A stretch of DNA of 5,776 bases from Gemmatimonadales bacterium UBA7889 (GTDB lineage: Bacteria; Gemmatimonadota; Gemmatimonadetes; Longimicrobiales; Gaopeijiaceae), in assembly GCA_002501085.1 (NCBI GenBank), contig DLRL01000090.1, forward strand, positions 1 to 5,776. Reading direction: 5' to 3'. Of this stretch, positions 1 to 5,776 are shown one piece after another. Position 1 is the stretch's first letter; every line of letters begins with the position of its first letter. Position numbers and translations under genes: made by a program. The notes under the pieces are model-generated. The model saw only the letters and a list, made by a program, of their open reading frames with translations, was not told the origin of the DNA and did not search any database.

Positions 1-384
1 ATCCTAGCAGGAACAAACGATATCGCTGGCAATACCGGCCCCTCGACGCTCGCTATGATTGAGGACAACCTCATATCGATGGTGGAGCTTGCGGAAGCGA
101 ACGGTATCAGTGTTGTGCTCTCGTCTGTGCTACCGGTATATGATTATAGGTGGCAGCCAGGACTAGAACCTGCAGGAAAGATTGTTGAGCTCAATGCGTG
201 GATGAGGGGATATGCATCCAGACGTGATGTGGTCTATCTGGACTACCATACCGTGATGGCGGATGAGCGACAGGGCCTGAAGTCGGCGCTTTCGGAAGAT
301 GGTGTGCATCCCAACGAGGCCGGATATCAGGTGATGGTGCCGCTGGTTGAGGCAGCGATTGAAGAGGCGTTGCGTTTGCGGTGA
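1..384 (+). CDS. SGNH/GDSL-type esterase/acylhydrolase, C-terminal part (5' truncated by window edge)
   Basis: The reading frame is open from base 1 and gives 127 residues before TGA at 382-384, so the gene starts left of the window. The ATG at 55 is internal, because conserved sequence lies before it. Visible residues 4-7 are GTND, the block III GxND motif whose Asn helps form the oxyanion hole. Residues 100-105 are DGVHPN, the block V DxxH motif with the catalytic Asp100 and His103. The GDS nucleophile block and any signal peptide lie outside the window. Family members (Lipase_GDSL_2 type) hydrolyse ester bonds, often on acylated sugars or lipids, and are often secreted; the substrate here is unknown. 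The stop overlaps the GTG of the next gene by 4 bases (GTGA), which suggests translational coupling. Family assignment is confident; specificity is not. Confidence 0.88.
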   Translation: MLAGTNDIAGNTGPSTLAMIEDNLISMVELAEANGISVVLSSVLPVYDYRWQPGLEPAGKIVELNAWMRGYASRRDVVYLDYHTVMADERQGLKSALSEDGVHPNEAGYQVMVPLVEAAIEEALRLR

Positions 385-827
385 CTAAGCTCTGGTGGTC
401 TCCTGAGGGCCGAATTCCGGTTGTTGTTTTTTGGACCAGATTTCTTATCCCGTCTGCTCTTATTCTGGGTGTTGCTAGGATCGCAAGTGATGGTGGCCTG
501 CTGTTCACATGTGCTTTTCTCCTAGTGATCTGGCCCTTTACAGTTGGTGCCGTGAAGCGCCTTCATGATCTTAACTTCCCCAGTTGGATTGGGTTTGTTC
601 TATGGACGGTTGGTCCAGTGTTACAGGTGGGATGGGCTCTATTTGGTAGCACTAGCGAACCCACGGTGGTTTTTAGAGGATGGTTTGGGGTTCCGATCTA
701 TTCAGAGGACTTAGCTTTTGGGATAGGAGCTGTCTGGTTCTTCTTCTTCGTATTTACCACGGTGTTCATCAGTTTGTCCCCTGGAAGGAAAGGGTCTAAT
801 AAGTACGGACCTAATCCCCTTGGATAA
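381..827 (+). CDS. DUF805 family inner-membrane protein
   Basis: This 148-residue protein starts at a GTG inside the GTGA overlap with the upstream hydrolase. It carries the hallmarks of DUF805: an N-terminal 'GRIPVVVFW' (residues 10-18, like the family's GRxxRxxFW), a central 'AVKRLHDLN' (57-65), and a C-terminal 'PGRKGSNKYGPNP' (134-146, like the family's GxxGxNxYGPDP ending). Hydrophobic stretches near 21-37, 39-55, 68-88 and 112-131 suggest about four membrane passes, with a polar loop around 90-110. The biochemical role of DUF805 is not established, although members are common small integral membrane proteins. No separate Shine-Dalgarno is needed if translation re-initiates from the upstream stop. 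The three family motifs in the expected order make the family call strong; function stays unknown. Confidence 0.88.
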   Translation: MTKLWWSPEGRIPVVVFWTRFLIPSALILGVARIASDGGLLFTCAFLLVIWPFTVGAVKRLHDLNFPSWIGFVLWTVGPVLQVGWALFGSTSEPTVVFRGWFGVPIYSEDLAFGIGAVWFFFFVFTTVFISLSPGRKGSNKYGPNPLG

Positions 828-829
828 GG

Positions 830-976
830 ATGGCCGAGGGAATCATAAATCGGCTTGAATCGATGTTAGCGCCGCAGCAAGAAGTACTAGAGATCTCAGA
901 TTATCCAGTGATATGGATAACTTTCTGGAAGGGATTGGTTATAGGCTACCTACGGTGTTGGTTTGTCCTCGCCTAG
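830..976 (+). CDS. Doubtful small ORF, 48 residues, hydrophobic C-terminal half
   Basis: An ATG lies two bases after the DUF805 stop and opens 48 codons ending in TAG at 974-976, filling most of the gap before the next gene. The N-terminal half is polar. Residues from about 26 onward (beginning PVIWITFWKG) are hydrophobic and could form one membrane segment. I do not recognise it. Against it: the only purine-rich stretch (AAGG, 826-829) abuts the ATG and is too close to serve as a normal ribosome site, several rare-looking ATA codons occur, and an ORF this long can arise by chance. It could be a coupled small membrane protein or simply non-coding spacer. I lean toward non-coding. Confidence 0.2.
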   Translation: MAEGIINRLESMLAPQQEVLEISDYPVIWITFWKGLVIGYLRCWFVLA

Positions 977-989
977 CTAGGGAGATTAC

Positions 990-1691
990 ATGGAACTCAG
1001 GGATGCAGTTGCCCTCGTGACTGGTGGCAGTGAAGGCATTGGGCGAGCGATTGCGGAAGCACTGATGCACCAGGGATGCAAAGTCACCATTACAGGACGC
1101 CGCGAAGAGGCTGTGAGGAATACGGCGGAAGAATTAGGACTGGACTGGATAGCGGGTGATGTAGGAAATGAGAAGGATGCTATCCGCACTGTGAGCACCG
1201 TGATCGAACGCCATGGCCGGCTCGATATTCTGGTCAACAACGCCGGTTACGGGATGTTCAAGCCGCTGGTGGATACGACTCTCGAGGAATTGCAGGATAT
1301 TTACCAGACGAACGTGTTTGGAACATTTCTGATGGCACGGGAAGCGGCTAGGCAGTTTATCAAACAGGGTAGTGGTGAACTGATTAATATTTCCTCTACC
1401 TCAAGTCTTAAGGGGAGCAGCGGACGCACCGCATATGGCTCCTCGAAGTTCGCGGTTCGTGGCATGACCGAGTGTTGGCGTGATGAACTTCGACGCCACA
1501 ACGTGAGGGTGATGTTGGTGAATCCGAGTGAGGTGATGACCAGTTTTGCTGCCAAGGCTGGTGTCGAGCGTGCGCTTTCAGACAAGAAATTAAGGCCCCA
1601 GGAAATTGCTGATGCGATTGTTGGAGCCCTGAAAGTGGATAGTCGCGGTTTTATTCCCGAATTTTCGGTGTTCGCGACGAATCCTTTCTAG
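990..1691 (+). CDS. Classical short-chain dehydrogenase/reductase (SDR), FabG-like, probably NADP(H)-dependent
   Basis: This 233-residue Rossmann-fold oxidoreductase probably interconverts a carbonyl and a hydroxyl group in the cytoplasm. The cofactor loop is TGGSEGIG (11-18, TGxxxGxG). Arg37-Arg38 follow the second strand and favour NADP(H). Asp57 fits the adenine-ring contact, and NNAG is at 83-86. The catalytic tetrad is complete: Asn108, Ser136, Tyr149 and Lys153 (YGSSK). After the active site, residues 178-183 read VNPSEV, where many relatives have PG rather than PS. The protein is slightly short for the family (usually 240-260) but looks full length. The ATG at 990 is preceded by GGGAG (980-984) at 5-base spacing, which fixes the start. 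A 3-oxoacyl-ACP reductase role is possible, but the substrate is not determined and no fatty-acid genes are adjacent. It converges with the next gene. Confidence 0.93.
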   Translation: MELRDAVALVTGGSEGIGRAIAEALMHQGCKVTITGRREEAVRNTAEELGLDWIAGDVGNEKDAIRTVSTVIERHGRLDILVNNAGYGMFKPLVDTTLEELQDIYQTNVFGTFLMAREAARQFIKQGSGELINISSTSSLKGSSGRTAYGSSKFAVRGMTECWRDELRRHNVRVMLVNPSEVMTSFAAKAGVERALSDKKLRPQEIADAIVGALKVDSRGFIPEFSVFATNPF

Positions 1692-1702
1692 GGAGATCTC
1701 TT

Positions 1703-1736
1703 AGACCATGTGGTCTGTATCGTATCCATCAGACCA
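1703..1736. terminator. Overlapping inverted repeats between convergent genes, possible bidirectional terminator
   Basis: The 56-base gap between two convergent stop codons contains AGACCA (1703-1708), TGGTCT (1711-1716) and AGACCA again (1731-1736). The middle copy can pair with the left one as a tight hairpin. It can instead pair with the right one as a 7-bp stem (TGGTCTG 1711-1717 with CAGACCA 1730-1736) and a 12-base loop. Position favours a terminator, but neither strand has a clear T-run after the stem, so a classical intrinsic terminator is not demonstrated. Confidence 0.35.
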
Positions 1737-1747
1737 TTATGCGTTTG

Positions 1748-2971
1748 TCAGCGCACTCTAGTGGGAATCAAGCGCACGATTGGGGTAGGGTCACCATCGA
1801 AGCCGCGTGCATCACCGTCCATTGCTAGATAAATAATGCCTTCCGGTCCCTGTCGAACATCTCGGATGCGTCCCATCCCACTAATTAACGTTTCTTCTCT
1901 CGCTACCTGCTGCCCATCTAGGGTGAGGCGAACCAATTGTTCTCCCCTGAGGCTTGCGACGATCATGTCCCCTCGCCAATCAGGGAAAGCAGCGCCTGTA
2001 TAGAAAAGCATGCCGGTGACGCCGATTGATGGAACCCAGATGTGTACGGGAGGCTGCATACTATCCTGGTGGGTGGCACTATGAATTGCGATCCCTGTTC
2101 GATAATTCACGCCGAAACCTACGACTGGCCATCCGTAGTTCAGCCCCGGACGGACCAGGTTCAGCTCGTCACCCCCCTGTGGTCCGTGTTCGTTGAGCCA
2201 AAGATCCCCTGTCTCTGGATGGAGAGCGAGTCCTTGAGCGTTACGATGACCATACGTCCAAATCTCAGAATGCACTCCGTCTTGGCCTACGAAAGGGTTG
2301 TCTTCAGGAACACGACCGTCTTCGTGTAGGCGAATAGTGGTTCCATTGTGGCTAGCAAGGTTTTGAGATGGATGTGCCGCTAGATCTCCCTCGGAAGGCC
2401 ATTGTCGATCACCGATCGTGATGAAGAGATACCCTTTGCCATCGAGAGCGAGACGTCCACCCCACTGGGAACTTCTATTGCTCCCATTCCCGAATGCGTC
2501 AGCGTGAAACAGTTCCTCGACATCAGACAATCGGTCGTTCTCGAAACGCCCCCGAACTACAGCAATATTTCCTAGAGAATCAGGGCCTGGCTTTGTGTAG
2601 CTCAGGTAGAGAAGTCGATTCTCTGCAAAGTCAGGATGAAGTATCAGGTCTCGCATGCCAGCTTGCTCACGCCCGTCTTGTGGCATAGCACCCTGACCAA
2701 TCGCCAGGATCTCTGGCAGGCCTTCGACCGGGTCGTCAATTAAAACATCATCCCTGATGATACGGAGCCTTCCCGGTCGCTCTGTGACCAGAAGATCGCC
2801 TTCTGGCGTAAACACCATCGAAAATGGGTGAACCAATCCTCCAGTGACTGTATCGACACTAAAGTCGTGGAATGCTGTTCGGATTATGGTTGCGCTGTCG
2901 TTCTCAATGCTTGAACAAGCAGCGAGAACGACAGCGGCCCACAGGATCAATGGGTTTAGCAAGAATTTCAT
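1748..2971 (-). CDS. PQQ-dependent soluble aldose sugar dehydrogenase-like lipoprotein, with Gln at the usual catalytic His position
   Basis: This 407-residue protein of the soluble glucose/aldose dehydrogenase (GSDH, YliI-like) six-bladed beta-propeller family oxidises sugars with PQQ and calcium outside the cytoplasm. The N-terminus is a lipoprotein signal: a hydrophobic core and lipobox LAAC with Cys19, followed by Ser-Ser. Family motifs appear in order: HPFSMVFTPEG (48-58), LVTERPGRLRII (61-72), LHPDFAENRLLYLSY (111-125), GYLFITIGDR (180-189), EIWTYGHRNAQGLALHP (236-252), NEHGPQGGDELN (260-271), NYGWPVV (278-284), and RIRDVRQGPEG (368-378). Arg243 in YGHRN matches the active-site Arg. The segment normally HxGxR, with the catalytic base His, reads QWGGR here: Gln169, codon CAG. 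Activity may therefore be altered or lost. The ATG is supported by the signal peptide, since the next Met (52) would remove it; no strong Shine-Dalgarno is visible. The gene stands alone on its strand, divergent from the permease unit. Confidence 0.9.
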   Translation of the reverse strand: MKFLLNPLILWAAVVLAACSSIENDSATIIRTAFHDFSVDTVTGGLVHPFSMVFTPEGDLLVTERPGRLRIIRDDVLIDDPVEGLPEILAIGQGAMPQDGREQAGMRDLILHPDFAENRLLYLSYTKPGPDSLGNIAVVRGRFENDRLSDVEELFHADAFGNGSNRSSQWGGRLALDGKGYLFITIGDRQWPSEGDLAAHPSQNLASHNGTTIRLHEDGRVPEDNPFVGQDGVHSEIWTYGHRNAQGLALHPETGDLWLNEHGPQGGDELNLVRPGLNYGWPVVGFGVNYRTGIAIHSATHQDSMQPPVHIWVPSIGVTGMLFYTGAAFPDWRGDMIVASLRGEQLVRLTLDGQQVAREETLISGMGRIRDVRQGPEGIIYLAMDGDARGFDGDPTPIVRLIPTRVR

Positions 2972-3193
2972 GACTGTTTACGCTCGGGATAGGAGTGGTG
3001 AAAAACAGCCTGCATTCAAAAGATTGATACCTCAATCGATAGGCTGACGCGAGTCATCAGTACAGAGTTGCACGTCTATGGAGATATGAATTCTCCGGTT
3101 ATCGCAATATGCGGCATTCATGGGGACGCGATAACTTTCCGAGTCGGTATCTTAGGTCATCAATAAAACAGCAAGTTCGGAGAAGCCCTGACC
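2972..3193. other. Divergent intergenic region with two small dyads; likely promoter region for both flanking genes
   Basis: These 222 bases separate two divergent genes, so promoters for both should lie here, but I see no convincing -35/-10 pair on either strand. Two short inverted repeats are visible: GATTG-N6-CAATC (3022-3037) and TGAC-GCGA-GTCA (3045-3056). They sit close together and could be operator half-sites or chance. A 26-codon ATG ORF (3086-3166) also lies here, with GGAG only two bases before its ATG. I do not call it a gene. Confidence 0.4.
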
Positions 3194-4567
3194 GTGCCCA
3201 CCCGAGGGACCCAGAGTGCGCTGCAGCGGCACATGAGACTGAGGTCTGCAACGGCCCTTGTGATCGCCAACATCATCGGCGCTGGGATTTTCACGACAAC
3301 TGGATTCCAGGCAGCTGACATCAGACATCCCCCGATCATATTCTTGCTGTGGGTAATCGGGGGCATCCTCGCCCTACTGGGTGCTCTTTGCTATGCCGAA
3401 TTAGGCGCGATGATGCCGCATGCTGGGGCAGAGTATGTCTATCTTCGTGAGACTTACGGTCGGGCTCTGGGGTTCATGAGCGCCTTTGTCTCACTGGTTG
3501 CTGGTTTCTCAGCAGCCATTGCTGCAGCAACGAAGAGTTTCGTTGCGTATCTCAGCCATTTCTTCCCCTTCTTAGCCGAAGACCCAACGGCCGCGGGTGC
3601 CATATCTCTGAGTAATATCATTGCTGTGGGCCTGGTATGGCTTCTGGTTGCGATTCATCTGCGTGCGGTCCGCTCCGGCACCAGCTTCAATGACTTGATA
3701 ACAGTTTTTAAGGTGGCTGGGATCGTGGCCATCATACTTGCGGCGGCATCTTTCGGTCGTGGAGACGTAGCCAATCTCACCACCGTATCGGCCACGTTCG
3801 AGGAATTGAGTCGAACCGAAACATTCGCAGCGTTTGGCACCTCACTGATCTTCGTCATGTTTTGCTTTACAGGCTGGAATGCAGCGGGCTATGTGGCAGG
3901 GGAAATGAAGGATCCTCAGCGCGATCTTCCTCGTGCTTTGCTTCTAGGTACAGTGGTTGTGCTTTTCCTGTATCTAGGGTTAAACGCCGTCTACTTCTAC
4001 GGAGCAAGTGTAGATGAGTTAGCCGGACAGGCGGAAGTAGGATTAGTAGCTTCTCGTACCCTGTTTGGTGAACGGGGTGTGAGTCTAGTTACGATTGTAT
4101 TATGCACGTCCATACTAGCCTCAGCTTCTGCGATGACCCTCGCTGGGCCAAGAGTATACTACGCACTGGGACGCGACTTTACTCCGTTTTCTTTCCTTGC
4201 CAAGACTCGATCGACAGGTGCTCCAGTCGCGGCACTTCTTGCGCAGGGAATCGTGACTTCAATCATTGTTCTCTCGGGCAGAATTGATCAGATCCAGCAA
4301 TATGCCGGCTTCACTCTTACGTTGTTCTCGAGCCTGGCAGTTTCGTGCGTAATTGTGTTGCGGATCCGCCGCCCAGAAGTCGAACGTCCATTCCGTGCAT
4401 GGGGTTATCCGATCACCCCTATAGTGTTCCTCCTTGTATCGGGTTGGGTGATGTATTGGGCCCTCCAGGGGAGACCGGTTGAGTCAGTGCTTGGTTTATT
4501 GACCGTACTTCTAGGTGGTCTCATCTTCGCAATCTCGAACTCGCCACGTGAACCTGAAAGGAGATAA
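3194..4567 (+). CDS. APC-superfamily amino acid permease, 12 membrane segments
   Basis: This 457-residue inner-membrane transporter is the usual length for the amino acid-polyamine-organocation family. TM1 carries the signature IIGAGIFTTTG (27-37), the unwound-helix substrate site of LeuT-fold APC proteins. Approximate helices are 18-38, 47-72, 92-113, 138-158, 166-186, 212-233, 247-269, 296-318, 343-362, 370-390, 404-425 and 430-447. The segment FTGWNAAGYVAGEMKDPQR (225-243) matches the TM6 and following loop of the LAT/APA-type subgroups, and RPFRAWGYPITPI (398-410) is the usual motif before TM11. The substrate, probably an amino acid, cannot be read from sequence. GTG at 3194 is chosen because the extra 13 residues before the in-frame ATG at 3233 (QSALQRHMRLRSATALV) fit the usual N-terminal lead-in; GGAG at 3179-3182 lies 11 bases upstream. 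It is the first gene of a tight three-gene unit. Confidence 0.9.
   Translation: MPTRGTQSALQRHMRLRSATALVIANIIGAGIFTTTGFQAADIRHPPIIFLLWVIGGILALLGALCYAELGAMMPHAGAEYVYLRETYGRALGFMSAFVSLVAGFSAAIAAATKSFVAYLSHFFPFLAEDPTAAGAISLSNIIAVGLVWLLVAIHLRAVRSGTSFNDLITVFKVAGIVAIILAAASFGRGDVANLTTVSATFEELSRTETFAAFGTSLIFVMFCFTGWNAAGYVAGEMKDPQRDLPRALLLGTVVVLFLYLGLNAVYFYGASVDELAGQAEVGLVASRTLFGERGVSLVTIVLCTSILASASAMTLAGPRVYYALGRDFTPFSFLAKTRSTGAPVAALLAQGIVTSIIVLSGRIDQIQQYAGFTLTLFSSLAVSCVIVLRIRRPEVERPFRAWGYPITPIVFLLVSGWVMYWALQGRPVESVLGLLTVLLGGLIFAISNSPREPERR
4557..4563 (+). promoter_or_regulatory. Strong Shine-Dalgarno of the methyltransferase-like gene, inside the permease 3' end
   Basis: AAAGGAG lies eight bases before the ATG at 4572, inside the last codons of the permease. 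It fixes the start of the methyltransferase-like gene and indicates independent, strong initiation although the gap between the two genes is only four bases. Confidence 0.85.
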
Positions 4568-4571
4568 GTAG

Positions 4572-5234
4572 ATGCCTAGATTCTTGAATGTCACGTGCGT
4601 GACCGCCTTGATGGCCTTGGTCGCTTCGGGTCCCCTCGATGCCCAACTCGGTGGGCGTCCAGCAGAGCAGTGGGCGCTAGTACTTGAGAGTGGTCGACGT
4701 TTGGGGAGCCTGGAAATTGAGAATGTCGTCTCCCTGATCGGAATCGAAGAGGGTGAGGTGGTGGCAGATCTCGGTGCCGGGACGGGTGTGTTCTCAGTAC
4801 CGCTAGCACGCGCCGCAGGCACAACTGGAACGGTTTTAGCGGTTGAGGTCGACCAGGGATTCCTCCCCATGATCGACGAGAAAGCCAGACAAGCAGGGCT
4901 AGAGAATGTACAGAGCGTGCTTGGCGAATTTACGGACCCGAACCTACCTCGTCGTGATGTAGATGTGGCTTTTTTCCATGATGTGCTGCATCACATCGAC
5001 GAGCGTCAGTCTTACCTGCTAGCCGTTGCCTCATATATGGCCCCTGGCAGCCGCATGGTGGTGGTGGACTATGATATGAATCAACCGGGTGTTCCACATG
5101 GTAATCAGCCGGAGATGTTGATTAGCCCCCAGCAGGTAGCGGAGTGGATGGCAAATGCTGGCTTCGTGGTGTCGCGTGAGGTGGATCTCTTCGAAGAGAA
5201 ATTCTTTGTCATCTACACGAAGGTTGATCAGTGA
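4572..5234 (+). CDS. Class I SAM-dependent methyltransferase-fold protein with an N-terminal signal peptide
   Basis: The 220-residue protein begins with an apparent Sec signal: a short charged start (MPR), a hydrophobic core to about residue 18, and a likely signal peptidase I site at LDA|Q (22-25). After it comes a class I methyltransferase domain. Motif I is VVADLGAGTG (63-72), the SAM-binding loop. The acidic end of strand 2 is in VLAVEVD (88-94), and the strand 4 region is VDVAFFHDVLHHIDE (130-144), of the form seen in UbiE/MenG-like and Methyltransf_11/31 domains. MVVVDYD (162-168) follows. I recall similar signal-bearing proteins, with 'RPAEQW' after the signal, from environmental genomes, but their substrates are unknown to me. 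The family call is strong; whether it methylates anything outside the cytoplasm is open. It sits in a unit with the permease (4-base gap) and the next gene (4-base overlap). Confidence 0.87.
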   Translation: MPRFLNVTCVTALMALVASGPLDAQLGGRPAEQWALVLESGRRLGSLEIENVVSLIGIEEGEVVADLGAGTGVFSVPLARAAGTTGTVLAVEVDQGFLPMIDEKARQAGLENVQSVLGEFTDPNLPRRDVDVAFFHDVLHHIDERQSYLLAVASYMAPGSRMVVVDYDMNQPGVPHGNQPEMLISPQQVAEWMANAGFVVSREVDLFEEKFFVIYTKVDQ

Positions 5235-5659
5235 TCGTAAAGTTGGGTGGGACCGTGCTGTTGATTCTGCTCGGCCTTGGCCTCGCGGGCATGATGTACG
5301 AGGGCTATGTACGCGATCTGTTTCTCGAGACACCCAGGGATCTGAATGAACTGATTTCAAGCGGTTCTGATCCAATCAAGTTCTTGGATCCAGAGACAAT
5401 GGAGCCTTATTCCGGCCCTGTTTTTCTTACCGAAACCGGAGCTCTTTCGACGCCTCAGCTCAAGATGTCCGGAACCCTTGAGCAGGGATTTTGGCACGGA
5501 CCCTGGGAAAACTATGACGAGTACGGTGAGTTAGTTATGCAGGGCACCCGTAACATGGGCGTGGCTTGTGGCCCTTGGATTGAAGCTGGTCTGGAGAAGA
5601 CCTATGAGCCCTGTCCTCCAGGACTGGAAATAGATTGGTCGCACATAGAGCCAGGGTAG
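5231..5659 (+). CDS. Membrane-anchored MORN-type repeat protein, 142 residues
   Basis: A GTG start within the GTGA stop overlap of the methyltransferase-like gene gives 142 residues. Residues 5-22 form one hydrophobic segment, a signal anchor or uncleaved signal, so the rest is probably periplasmic. Residues 51-63 (FLDPETMEPYSGP) resemble the lead-in of MORN_2-type proteins. Two repeat-like units follow: GTLEQGFWHGPWENYDEYGE (81-100) and GTRNMGVACGPWIEAG (105-120), each with the G-x-GPW core. Exactly two cysteines, Cys113 and Cys128, could form a disulfide if exported. MORN-type repeats generally act as structural or binding surfaces; no enzymatic residues are apparent. Coupling to the methyltransferase-like protein suggests a partner role, which is inference. 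Two repeats is few, so the family call is moderate. I see no clear terminator after the gene. Confidence 0.75.
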   Translation: MIVKLGGTVLLILLGLGLAGMMYEGYVRDLFLETPRDLNELISSGSDPIKFLDPETMEPYSGPVFLTETGALSTPQLKMSGTLEQGFWHGPWENYDEYGELVMQGTRNMGVACGPWIEAGLEKTYEPCPPGLEIDWSHIEPG

Positions 5660-5707
5660 TTCTAGGTGTGCTATAGTCGCAGATAAGTGGGGTGGGCCCG
5701 GCTAGAA

Positions 5708-5776
5708 TCAGGGGTTCGTTACGTACCTCGAGAATTTCCCTGCATCAGGCGTCTGGTATTCGCCATAGATAAAGTC
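5708..5776 (-). CDS. Possible C-terminal end of a convergent gene (partial, low confidence)
   Basis: On the minus strand a frame is open from the right edge for 22 codons and ends in TGA (5708-5710). The last residues, DAGKFSRYVTNP, are protein-like in composition. An open stretch this short is common by chance, and I do not recognise a family. The gap between the two stops (5660-5707) holds a 6-bp inverted repeat (TTCTAG 5660-5665, CTAGAA 5702-5707) and a GC-rich stretch, but no clear terminator. Confidence 0.25.
   Translation of the reverse strand, partial: DFIYGEYQTPDAGKFSRYVTNP

Noticed and set aside
55..384. ATG at 55 as the true start of the hydrolase
   Set aside because: The frame is open upstream and includes the conserved GTND motif before this ATG, so it is an internal Met of a truncated gene.
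191..508. Minus-strand ORF of 105 codons
   Set aside because: It lies opposite the conserved hydrolase end and DUF805 start, and its translation is Pro/Ser/Arg-rich without any motif, typical of an antisense shadow.
3068..3090. Promoter with TTGCAC as -35 and TATGAA as -10
   Set aside because: The two hexamers are only about 11 bases apart, too close for a sigma-70 type promoter.
4511..4870. Minus-strand ORF of 119 codons
   Set aside because: It is antisense to the permease end and the SAM motif of the methyltransferase-like gene. Composition is Ser/Pro/Arg/Thr-rich and no family is recognised.
5031..5375. Minus-strand ORF of 114 codons
   Set aside because: It is antisense to two well-supported coupled genes; its His/Arg-rich composition reflects the complementary codons.
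5690..5740. tRNA-like sequence around GGGGTTCG near the right edge
   Set aside because: No T-arm stem forms around GGTTCG, and no acceptor or anticodon arm is visible.

Overview
This window is ordinary bacterial chromosome of moderate GC, judged by eye at slightly above 50%. Five genes are complete and confident, and a sixth complete gene is moderately confident. A gene fragment lies at the left edge and a possible one at the right edge. The host is probably Gram-negative: it has a lipoprotein of the PQQ-dependent sugar dehydrogenase family, normally exported to the periplasm or outer membrane, plus a secreted methyltransferase-like protein whose signal peptide ends in 'DAQ'. That mix, with GTG starts and 4-base stop/start overlaps, recalls uncultured environmental lineages such as Gemmatimonadota or Acidobacteriota. 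This is an impression from gene style; no marker gene is present to place the organism. I see no mobile element, CRISPR array, tRNA or rRNA.

Layout. Bases 1-827 (+) hold the 3' part of an SGNH/GDSL-type hydrolase, overlapping by 4 bases a DUF805 membrane protein. Bases 828-989 are mostly non-coding, with one doubtful 48-codon ORF. Bases 990-1691 (+) hold a classical short-chain dehydrogenase/reductase with an intact catalytic tetrad. It converges on the PQQ sugar dehydrogenase-like lipoprotein (1748-2971, -) across a 56-base gap with overlapping inverted repeats. A 222-base divergent region follows. Then comes a compact three-gene + strand unit (3194-5659): a 12-TM APC-family amino acid permease, a class I SAM-methyltransferase-fold protein with a signal peptide, and a membrane-anchored MORN-type repeat protein. 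The last 117 bases may hold the end of a convergent gene.

How the genes may work together. Tight spacing in 3194-5659 (a 4-base gap with a strong Shine-Dalgarno, then a 4-base GTGA overlap) suggests the permease, methyltransferase-like protein and MORN protein are co-expressed. The last two look exported or membrane-tethered, so the unit may act at the envelope; its substrate cannot be read from sequence. The most notable points are a Gln where the PQQ sugar dehydrogenase family has its catalytic His, and a SAM-binding motif in a protein that seems to be exported. No clear new multi-gene defence or mobile system was found.
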